Assembly (NCBI GenBank): GCA_963169135.1 | Contig: CAUJEQ010000049.1 | Location: 1-5,092, forward strand | Direction: 5' to 3' | DNA: 5,092 nt | DNA from: Chloroflexota bacterium | GTDB lineage: Bacteria; Chloroflexota; Dehalococcoidia; Tepidiformales; Tepidiformaceae | Shown here: positions 1-5,092 of the stretch, piece after piece | Numbering within the stretch: position 1 is the first letter of the stretch | Layout of the letters: each line of letters opens with the position of its first letter | Position numbers and translations under genes: made by a program | Notes under the pieces: generated by a model | Told to the model about the DNA's origin: nothing | Database searches by the model: none | What the model saw: only the letters and a program-made list of their open reading frames with translations

Positions 1-1
1 G

Positions 2-379
2 CTCGCCGTTGACGGGCCGTTCGACCCGGACCAGCGAAGACGCGTGAGCAAGGCCCTCGAGTGCCCGGCTCTCACCTTCTGGGGAATGCCGGAGACCGGT
101 CCCGTGTTCGCCGCACACCAGTCCTGGTACCTCGACGAGTCAGTCGGCCTGCCGATGACCAACGCGCACGTTGTGCCCTCGGACCCGCGCACAGGGCAGC
201 CGATCCAGGCACTCTGGGAGCTGGTGGAGATGGCCGAAGTAACGGTCTTTGCCCCATCACTCATGACCGGCTACGACGGCCACGAAGCGCCCGAGCGGTT
301 CGCCGGCCACCGCTTCCGCACCGGCATGCTCGCATCCTCCGATGCCAACGGCATGATCTACCTGCTCGGTAGCAACTGA
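2..379 (+). CDS. AMP-binding (ANL superfamily) acyl-CoA synthetase-like protein, 3' end only, C-terminal domain absent
   Basis: The reading frame is open from the left edge, so the gene starts outside the window; 125 residues are visible before the TGA at 377-379. A GTG at 44 could be read as a start, but the residues before it are in frame and the motifs imply a much larger protein. Family members activate a carboxylic acid with ATP and load it onto CoA. Visible motifs are WGMPETGP (residues 27-34, the A5 position, usually YGxTE), SVGLP (47-51), SLMTGYDG (86-93) and RTGMLAS (106-112, the A8 position, usually RTGD), ending in YLLGSN. Three usually conserved residues differ: Thr is Pro in A5, the ribose-binding Asp of A8 is Met, and the hinge Arg after LLG is Ser. 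The roughly 100-residue C-terminal domain is missing, and no other frame downstream resembles it. It may be a non-catalytic paralogue or a decaying gene. It converges on the Mo-enzyme operon, so it is not co-transcribed with it. Family assignment is good; activity is doubtful. Confidence 0.75.
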   Translation, partial: LAVDGPFDPDQRRRVSKALECPALTFWGMPETGPVFAAHQSWYLDESVGLPMTNAHVVPSDPRTGQPIQALWELVEMAEVTVFAPSLMTGYDGHEAPERFAGHRFRTGMLASSDANGMIYLLGSN

Positions 380-380
380 C

Positions 381-406
381 GGGGCACTGCGGCCGCCAGT
401 GCGCCC
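381..406 (+). terminator. GC-rich hairpin just after the acyl-CoA synthetase-like gene
   Basis: An inverted repeat begins one base after the TGA at 377-379. Arm GCACTG (384-389) pairs with CAGTGC (397-402) around a 7-base loop. GGG (381-383) extends the stem to CCC (404-406) across a single bulged base. No T-run follows, so it is not a classical intrinsic terminator. Its place directly behind a stop codon suggests a role in ending transcription or protecting the 3' end. The symmetry is seen; the function is inferred. Confidence 0.45.
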
Positions 407-418
407 GCGGCGAAGCGT

Positions 419-449
419 GAGGCCGGCCCCCGCAGGGGATCCCGGCCTC
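419..449. terminator. Second strong hairpin in the convergent intergenic gap, possible bidirectional terminator
   Basis: GAGGCCGG (419-426) pairs with CCGGCCTC (442-449). Inside it CCCC (427-430) pairs with GGGG (435-438) around the 4-base loop CGCA, and three bases (439-441) bulge on one side, giving 12 base pairs in all. It lies between the plus-strand stop at 379 and the minus-strand chaperone stop at 514, so it could act for both transcripts. Neither strand has a T-run after it. The rest of 380-513 shows no convincing coding sequence. Confidence 0.45.
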
Positions 450-513
450 GGTCGCCTGGAAGATCGGACCCTCATGGACGCAGGCACGGGCGACCCCGGC
501 CCGTGGTCGACTT

Positions 514-1152
514 CTACGCCGAGCGCTCGGCTCCAACGCGCCCGAGTGCAACAAGATCCGCGCCTGTGACATCGTTCAAGACGACGACAATAGACTGGTA
601 GAAGGGGTGGGCTGAGCGCTCCGCGAGCCGCTTGGCGGTCTGTTCGGCCCAGGGCCGCAGATGCCGTTCCAGGATATCCGCCCTGGCGGACTCAAAGGCG
701 GGACGCGCCGCTGGTTCCCCTGCATCCTGCCCGAAGGTCAGGAACCTGAGGAACTCCAACACAGTGGGGACGAAGTCTGGCAGGTCGTGTGCGCTACTCT
801 CGATCGTGAGCCCAAAGTGCCTGTAGATGCGCAGGAGCTCTTCCATCGCGTCGCGACGGCGCGGTGCGTAGACGCCGGTGTAGAGCGGCGTGGGTGGGCC
901 GTCCGGGACATCGAAGATCCTGATGTACTCCGATTCGAGGTCCCGCGGTTCCACGTCCATAGGCCCCAGCGCATCAAGCGGCGCAAGCGCGTCGCTCAGA
1001 GGCAGGTGGCCGAGGATGTGCTCGACCGCGCCCCGGACGTCCCCGGACTGGACCGCGCGAGCCAGGTCCGGTCCGGGGAAGGAGAGTAACTCGGCCACGA
1101 GGCCGTAGAAGTCGGCCATGGGTGGGGCCTGGCCGGATTGCCCGGACATCAT
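514..1152 (-). CDS. TorD/NarJ-like molybdoenzyme assembly chaperone (delta subunit)
   Basis: This 212-residue soluble protein has no signal peptide or membrane segment and fits the usual 180-230 residues of cytoplasmic chaperones that bind a molybdoenzyme catalytic subunit, keep it unfolded or open for bis-MGD insertion, and delay its export. It is not expected in the final enzyme. Family-like blocks are MADFYGLVAELLSFP (12-26), LESEYIRIFDV (72-82), PPTPLYTGVY (86-95), an AMEELLRIYRHFGL helix (102-115) and DLPDFVPTVLEFLRFL (123-138), which resembles the NarJ pattern of LPD, VLEFL. The ATG at 1152-1150 shares one base with the beta stop (TGATG), and a second ATG follows immediately. An internal Met at residue 12 is a possible start but has no purine-rich site before it. 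No strong ribosome binding site precedes 1152 either (only GAGTGAG), so translation probably depends on reinitiation after beta. The last gene of the operon; its specific partner is inferred from position. Confidence 0.88.
   Translation of the reverse strand: MMSGQSGQAPPMADFYGLVAELLSFPGPDLARAVQSGDVRGAVEHILGHLPLSDALAPLDALGPMDVEPRDLESEYIRIFDVPDGPPTPLYTGVYAPRRRDAMEELLRIYRHFGLTIESSAHDLPDFVPTVLEFLRFLTFGQDAGEPAARPAFESARADILERHLRPWAEQTAKRLAERSAHPFYQSIVVVLNDVTGADLVALGRVGAERSA
518..531. repeat. Perfect 14-base palindrome at the 3' end of the chaperone gene
   Basis: GCCGAGCGCTCGGC is its own reverse complement. It covers the last codons of the chaperone (AERSA), two bases from the TAG at 516-514. It could add to transcript ending on the minus strand or be a by-product of codon use: a near copy of the same coding motif (AERSA, about 610-625) occurs earlier in the gene. 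The symmetry is plain; a function is not shown. Confidence 0.3.
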
Positions 1153-2201
1153 CAGCTCACTCGCGGCGGCCGGTCGAGCTCAGCCGGGTTGGTGGTGAAA
1201 GGCCCGAGGAGGTCGTTCCAGTCGCGCGCGATGAGGATGTCGATCAATTCCGAGGGCTCACCCCGGGCGGCCTTTTCGCGTTCGACCTGGATCGTCTCCA
1301 GCGCCTTCTCAACGCCCGGGCCGAACATCTCGCGGAGGTACTCATCCGGGATGCGCGGCTTGGTTTCGTCGAACTCGCCAGCCTCGTTGAAGGCCGGGGG
1401 CGCAAGAGGTGGGACGTAAAATACGTTTGGCTCGGTACCAAAATCGGGCCGGAGGGGAAGGGCAACCTTCCACTCATGGACGAGCTTGTACGGGTGCCCT
1501 TCACGGTTGTCCATGTAGTCGACGTGGCGCACGCGCCCGGGACACTGCCGTACGCAGGCGGGCGCCACTCCAGCCTCTAGCCGCGGGTAACAGGCGATGC
1601 ACTTCTGGGCGACCGCGCGGCCAGGGTTGAAGTAGATGCGCTTGTAGGGGCAGGCCTCGGCGCAGAAGCGATAGCCGTGGCAGCGCTCCTCGTCGATGAG
1701 GATGATGCCGTCTTCCTCGCGGCGGTAGAGGGCCGTACGGGGGCAGGCTTCGAGGCAGGCCGGCTTGGAGCAGTTCGCGCAGATCTGCTGGAGGTAGAAG
1801 AAATAGGAGTTGGGGTACTGGCCGCCACCCATGTCCTCGTCCCAGTTCGGGCCCCACTCAGGGCTCGAACCGTCGCGCTCCAGCGGATGGAAGGCGGCCT
1901 TGCCGCCGCTGCTAAAGGTCGCCTCGTGGTCGAAGCCCCAGGCCTCGCCGAACTCACGGAGCGGTGGGAACGTGCCGGGGACCGGCTCGCCGTTCTTATA
2001 GCCGCCGCCGTGAGAGAAGACGTTCTTCGGGGTGCCGCCGCCCGGCATGGTGTTCACGATGTTCCACCACATCGACTCCATACCGGGTGCGTCGGTCCAA
2101 AGCGTCTTGCAGGCGATGCTGCAGGACTGGCAACCGAGGCATTTGTTCAGGTCGAATACCATGGCCAGCTGACGCGCCGGCCGGGAAGAGACAGTGGCCA
2201 T
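1152..2201 (-). CDS. Iron-sulfur beta subunit of a type II DMSO reductase family enzyme (NarH/EbdB/DdhB-like)
   Basis: This 349-residue electron-transfer subunit should carry four Fe-S clusters linking the Mo subunit to the heme subunit. Four cysteine groups are visible: C21, C24, C27, C31; C141, C144, C149, C153; C174, C180, C184; and C201, C204, C216, C220. The third group reads CHGYRFC, so Tyr177 stands where a fourth Cys would be. NarH has Trp there (CRGWRMC) and makes a [3Fe-4S] cluster, so one [3Fe-4S] plus three [4Fe-4S] is predicted. The N-terminal AMVFDLNKCLGCQSC, the block GMESMWWNIVNTMPGGG and the CPYKRIYFN segment are hallmarks of this beta family. There is no signal peptide; relatives are exported together with the Tat-bearing alpha subunit. 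The ATG at 2201 has AAGGA nine bases upstream, overlapping the gamma stop, 12 bases away. The stop TGA overlaps the chaperone ATG. No cluster ligand appears to be lost and the length is normal. Confidence 0.95.
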   Translation of the reverse strand: MATVSSRPARQLAMVFDLNKCLGCQSCSIACKTLWTDAPGMESMWWNIVNTMPGGGTPKNVFSHGGGYKNGEPVPGTFPPLREFGEAWGFDHEATFSSGGKAAFHPLERDGSSPEWGPNWDEDMGGGQYPNSYFFYLQQICANCSKPACLEACPRTALYRREEDGIILIDEERCHGYRFCAEACPYKRIYFNPGRAVAQKCIACYPRLEAGVAPACVRQCPGRVRHVDYMDNREGHPYKLVHEWKVALPLRPDFGTEPNVFYVPPLAPPAFNEAGEFDETKPRIPDEYLREMFGPGVEKALETIQVEREKAARGEPSELIDILIARDWNDLLGPFTTNPAELDRPPRVS

Positions 2202-2210
2202 GATGTCCAG

Positions 2211-2215
2211 TCCTT
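2211..2215 (-). promoter_or_regulatory. Ribosome binding site for the beta subunit, overlapping the gamma stop codon
   Basis: On the minus strand AAGGA lies nine bases before the ATG at 2201. Its first bases are the last two of the gamma TAA (2216-2214), so gamma termination and beta initiation occur at nearly the same place. It supports the 2201 start over the internal Met at residue 14. Confidence 0.6.
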
Positions 2216-2876
2216 ACTTCGGAAGTTTGAGGGTGATCCAGGCCGGGGTGTGGGCTTTGATGCCCGCCCGTTCGCTGTTTGAGCCGCTCCAGACCGCGAT
2301 GCCCAGGGGTACGCTGGCGCCGGCGGCGAGGGGGACACCCTGCTCGCCGAGGCCGCGTTTGAAAACTACCGACCAGGAGCCACTGTCCCATGCGGCACCG
2401 ACGCTGACCGGGTGATTCGGGACGCGCGAGACGGTACCGAGGCCGGTTGCGGTGATGACGAAGGGCAGGGCTGTGCCAGCGCGCCAGTGCCAGGCCTGCA
2501 CCGGGCTCTGCTCATCGCCCATGGTGGCCAGCTCGGCGGACTTCCCATCGAGGGGAAACAGCACCGCACAGGCATCGGCGTAGGTGTCGTTGTCGGTGAT
2601 CGCCTGGCGAGGCTCGGGCGCCGCCCACCGGAGCCGGACGTAGAGCGCATCGCCGGCCACGACGGCCGAGAGGCCGACGTTCGCCAGCGCCCCGTGGGGC
2701 CGCCCCGCCCACGACGTTCGCACGTAGGCGGAGGGCTGGGCATCAAGGGGGGTTGGCGCCAGCGAGACGGTTGTCTCGCTGACTTTTTCCCACGGCGTGC
2801 CCGCGGGAGCGAGCAGCTGAGGCGAAGCCTCCCCCAACCGCTCGGCGGTGACCGAGGTCAGTGTTCCGGCGGTCAT
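2214..2876 (-). CDS. Heme b-binding gamma subunit, ethylbenzene dehydrogenase/DMS dehydrogenase gamma type
   Basis: A 220-residue, beta-rich protein of the EbdC/DdhC/SerC/ClrC kind, whose members hold one heme b between a Met and a Lys and exchange electrons with an outside carrier. Visible pattern: YVRTSWAGRP (51-60), a strand ALYVRLRW (77-84), NDTYADACAVLFP (96-108), then ATMGDEQSPVQAWHWRAG (117-134) and near the end GIKAHTPAWITLKL (205-218). By family pattern Met119 and Lys207 are the likely axial heme ligands; this is by motif position, not alignment. The N-terminus (MTAGTLTSVTAERLGEASPQ) is neither hydrophobic nor basic enough for a Sec or Tat signal, unlike several known gamma subunits. 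The ATG at 2876 overlaps the alpha stop as ATGA and has GGAGG seven bases upstream; no in-frame start is seen in the preceding codons. It sits between alpha and beta, whereas characterised operons usually put gamma after beta. Confidence 0.88.
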   Translation of the reverse strand: MTAGTLTSVTAERLGEASPQLLAPAGTPWEKVSETTVSLAPTPLDAQPSAYVRTSWAGRPHGALANVGLSAVVAGDALYVRLRWAAPEPRQAITDNDTYADACAVLFPLDGKSAELATMGDEQSPVQAWHWRAGTALPFVITATGLGTVSRVPNHPVSVGAAWDSGSWSVVFKRGLGEQGVPLAAGASVPLGIAVWSGSNSERAGIKAHTPAWITLKLPK

Positions 2877-5092
2877 GAGGTTGCCTCCACCCGTTCGATA
2901 TCGACGGCCACTTCTTTGGGGACGTGGTTCATGGTGTACGAGGCCATGCGGTAGTGAAGCTGGCCGTAGTCACCAACGAGGTTCGTCGGCTTGATGGGGC
3001 TTGCGGTCACGTCGTTCTGGGTTGCCCAGTCCTTGAACTGGTAACCCTCCCAGGCGTGGTAGACGATGATCGTCCCCGGCTGGACGGCCGGCGAGACCTT
3101 CGCGCGCAGCTGGAACGCGCCCACATCGTTGTGCACACGGATATTGTCGTGGTCGCTGATGCCGCGGCTGCGGGCATCGACAACCGAGATGTAGGCGACT
3201 GGCTCGCCGCGCTGAAGGCGCAGGAGTTCCTCGCTGGCCCGCCAGATGCTGTGCATGCTCCAGCGGGTGTGCCCGCCGGTCATACGGAGCGGGTACTTGC
3301 CGCCCGCATCGACGGGTTCCTTGTGGACGAGGAGTTCTTCGCCTGCTTCGAGGAACCACTGGTGGTCGATGTAGAACTGCTGGCGGCCTGTCAGAGTCGG
3401 CCAGGGGTTCTTCCGTTCGACGAACCAGCCGCACGAGTAGAGCGGGCGGTCCTCGGTGTAGTCGCTGAAGACGGAATTGAAGCCGACTGCCAGGGCGGAA
3501 GGCTGGACGGCCTTGATCTTGACCATGCCCCTTTCGGCGGCCTTCGCCCAGGCGCCTTCGCCGAGGCCGCTGTTCCGGGTGATGTGCGAGTACTGGAGGA
3601 TGAAGTCCAGCGCTCGCTCTTCGCCGGCGGCGTCAGGCGTGTAGGTGCCATCGGCGCTCATGTCGTCGTAGAGCGTCGCGAGGTTGTGCTGCATGCCGCG
3701 CGAGTCGGCATAGGGCTCGATGCCGCGAGCTTTCGCCCGTTCCTGGATCTTCTCGGCCAGGAGGAGTGCGACATCCCACTCATGCTTCGACTCGTACAAC
3801 GGCGGGACCGCACGGTCGCCGACGATCACGTACGGGACGTAGGTGCTGGTGTACTTGATGCCCGGCTTCTCGTAGTAGCCACAGCCCGGCAGGATGTAGT
3901 CCGACCAGAGGGCGGACGTCGACATCCGGAAGTCGAGCGTGACGATAGTGTCGATGCTCGCCCAGAGGCTGTCGCGGATGATGCGCGGGTTTGGCCACCG
4001 CCGGAGCGGGTTAGGCCCAGAGTAGTAGAGGAATCGGGGCCGCTTCGGCAGGCGTGGCGAGATGGGCTGCCAACCGCGCTCGAGTGCCTCTTCGATGTAC
4101 GCTCGTGCGGGGCGCGGCAGCGACTGGTCGTTATATTCCTGCTTGCCCGCCATCTCAGCCCACTTCTTGTCGTGGGCGTAGAGCCAGGGGATCAGCGGAG
4201 TCGCGTTGCCGAGGCGGCCTGCCTGGAACGTGATCTTCGAGAGTTCCTGGACCGAGACGCGGTCGACCGGGAGTTCGGGCACCGGGTTGGTGTTGAGCCG
4301 AACGGATGGACCGCCGAGCCCGCCACCAGTGAGGGCACCGTTTGGGGGCGGCCACCAGGTGGAGACCTTTATCCCGGTACCAGGCTTGCCGCCGGAGTTG
4401 CCGGTAAGGGCGCAGAGGTAGGCCATGCCGCGCTGGAAGAGGTCGGAGTGGTAGTGCTTGCAGGCGCCCCACGAGGAGTAGATCATCGCCGACTTCGCAG
4501 CGGCGAACTCGCGGGCGACCACGCGGATGTTGTTCGCGGCGACTCCCGTGATTTCTTCAACCTTCTCCGGGGTGTACTCCGCGGCGCGCTTCTTCAGCAG
4601 TTCGAAGACCGGCCGCACGGTCACGCGCCGGCCATCGGCGAGACGCACGCGGTGGGCACCTTCGAGGGCGGGATCGAGATCCTCGTCGAGCGCAATCGTG
4701 GAGTAGGTCGAGCCCCATGAACCGGTCGGGCTTTCCTTGCGGCCGGTGTACGTGTTCCAGACAAAGAAGACGCCGTCGGAGCCATCCTCGTAGACATCGG
4801 ATTCGCGCAGGTACTGTCCGGTATCCTCGCGGACGAGGAAGGGCAGGTCGGTCTGTTCCTTGATGTAGGCCTCGTCGTGGAGGTTCTCGGAGAGGACGAC
4901 GTTGACCATGCCGAGCGCCAGGGCGGCGTCGGTGCCGAAGCGGACGTTAAGCCAGCGGTCGGCATGCACGGTCGAAGCGTTGTAGTCGGGGGCGATGCTG
5001 ACGACTTTCGCGCCGCGGTACCGCGCTTCCCACATGAAGTGAGCTTCGGGGACCTTCGTGTACGAGGGGTTGCCTATCCAGATGAGGATGTA
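2873..5092 (-). CDS. Molybdopterin catalytic alpha subunit, type II DMSO reductase family (EbdA/DdhA/SerA/ClrA-like), N-terminus missing
   Basis: The 739 visible residues are the C-terminal three quarters of a protein normally about 900-980 long; the frame runs open through the right edge, so the Met at 5035 is not the start. The enzyme would bind bis-MGD molybdenum cofactor and carry out an oxidation or oxygen-atom transfer. Visible from the edge: LIWIGNPSYTKVPEAHFMWE (3-22), GAKVVSIAPDYNASTVHAD (27-45), GACKHYHSDL (209-218), TGNSGGKPGTG (230-240), SGPNPLRRWPN (358-368), and TLDFRMSTSALWSDYILPGC (385-404), a usual cofactor-binding block. The C-terminal molydopterin dinucleotide domain spans about 600-735, with TGGHTRWSMHSIWR, VQPGTIIVYHAWEGYQFKDW and KPTNLVGDYGQLHYRM. 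The Tat signal, the FS0 cluster ligands and the Asp that binds Mo should lie just upstream of the window and cannot be checked. Its TGA overlaps the gamma ATG. The substrate is unknown; ethylbenzene- or steroid-type hydroxylation is possible, as is reductase activity. Confidence 0.95.
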   Translation of the reverse strand, partial: YILIWIGNPSYTKVPEAHFMWEARYRGAKVVSIAPDYNASTVHADRWLNVRFGTDAALALGMVNVVLSENLHDEAYIKEQTDLPFLVREDTGQYLRESDVYEDGSDGVFFVWNTYTGRKESPTGSWGSTYSTIALDEDLDPALEGAHRVRLADGRRVTVRPVFELLKKRAAEYTPEKVEEITGVAANNIRVVAREFAAAKSAMIYSSWGACKHYHSDLFQRGMAYLCALTGNSGGKPGTGIKVSTWWPPPNGALTGGGLGGPSVRLNTNPVPELPVDRVSVQELSKITFQAGRLGNATPLIPWLYAHDKKWAEMAGKQEYNDQSLPRPARAYIEEALERGWQPISPRLPKRPRFLYYSGPNPLRRWPNPRIIRDSLWASIDTIVTLDFRMSTSALWSDYILPGCGYYEKPGIKYTSTYVPYVIVGDRAVPPLYESKHEWDVALLLAEKIQERAKARGIEPYADSRGMQHNLATLYDDMSADGTYTPDAAGEERALDFILQYSHITRNSGLGEGAWAKAAERGMVKIKAVQPSALAVGFNSVFSDYTEDRPLYSCGWFVERKNPWPTLTGRQQFYIDHQWFLEAGEELLVHKEPVDAGGKYPLRMTGGHTRWSMHSIWRASEELLRLQRGEPVAYISVVDARSRGISDHDNIRVHNDVGAFQLRAKVSPAVQPGTIIVYHAWEGYQFKDWATQNDVTASPIKPTNLVGDYGQLHYRMASYTMNHVPKEVAVDIERVEATS
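2884..2888 (-). promoter_or_regulatory. Ribosome binding site for the gamma subunit, inside the alpha coding end
   Basis: GGAGG on the minus strand sits seven bases before the ATG at 2876 and within the last codons of alpha. With the ATGA overlap it fixes the gamma start and suggests coupled translation of alpha and gamma. Confidence 0.7.

Noticed and set aside
380..513. Possible continuation of the acyl-CoA synthetase C-terminal domain after a frameshift or read-through
   Set aside because: I read the in-frame continuation and looked at the other plus frames; none shows the expected glycine-rich hinge, lysine or the usual C-domain pattern, and the stretch is mostly hairpin sequence.
261..572. 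Minus-strand open frame of 103 codons in the convergent gap
   Set aside because: It overlaps the chaperone end and runs antisense to the synthetase-like gene, is Arg/Pro/Ala rich and matches nothing recognisable.
661..1089. Plus-strand open frame of 142 codons
   Set aside because: Fully antisense to the chaperone, whose family motifs are clear.
1122..1580. Plus-strand open frame of 152 codons
   Set aside because: Antisense shadow across the chaperone start and the beta C-terminus with no motif or good start.
1677..2282. Plus-strand open frame of 201 codons opposite the beta subunit and gamma end
   Set aside because: It lies antisense to the cysteine-rich beta gene, crosses the gamma-beta junction and has no family features.
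2924..4720. Plus-strand open frame of 598 codons opposite the alpha subunit
   Set aside because: It mirrors the alpha gene and is rich in Arg, Val, Asp, Gly and Ala without any recognisable motif. Long antisense frames are common in GC-rich genes with biased third positions, and the minus-strand protein is clearly real.

Overview
The window is GC-rich bacterial (or possibly archaeal) chromosomal DNA with tightly packed genes and no mobile elements, RNA genes or CRISPR repeats. Most of it is one minus-strand operon for a molybdenum enzyme of the type II DMSO reductase family. This group includes ethylbenzene dehydrogenase, dimethylsulfide dehydrogenase, selenate, chlorate and perchlorate reductases, steroid C25 dehydrogenase and, more distantly, nitrate reductase NarGHJ. 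The lineage cannot be fixed from these bases. The GC content and enzyme type would fit several GC-rich anaerobic or facultative groups, for example Chloroflexota or Proteobacteria, but that is only a guess.

Layout, in transcription order on the minus strand (right to left): (1) 5092-2873, the catalytic molybdopterin alpha subunit, whose N-terminus lies beyond the right edge; (2) 2876-2214, an ethylbenzene-dehydrogenase-type heme b gamma subunit, overlapping alpha by 4 bases; (3) 2201-1152, the four-cluster iron-sulfur beta subunit, 12 bases after gamma; (4) 1152-514, a TorD/NarJ-like assembly chaperone (delta), sharing one base with the beta stop codon. The order is alpha-gamma-beta-delta, and the junctions suggest translational coupling throughout. 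The promoter must lie outside the window.

On the plus strand, 2-379 is the 3' end of a convergent gene. It encodes the end of the large domain of an acyl-CoA synthetase-like (ANL superfamily) protein, and it stops before the usual C-terminal domain while carrying changes at normally conserved motif positions. The 134-base gap between the convergent genes (380-513) holds two GC-rich hairpins that probably form a bidirectional transcription end.

How the parts work together: alpha would hold the bis-MGD molybdenum cofactor and react with the substrate, beta would carry electrons through its Fe-S chain, and gamma would pass them to or from its heme b and an external partner. Delta would help load cofactor and mature alpha before export or assembly. 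The sequence does not tell whether the enzyme oxidises a substrate (hydrocarbon, sterol, sulfide) or reduces one (chlorate, selenate, nitrate-like). Alpha and gamma look most like the hydroxylating dehydrogenase side of the family to me, but this is a recalled impression and not a search result.
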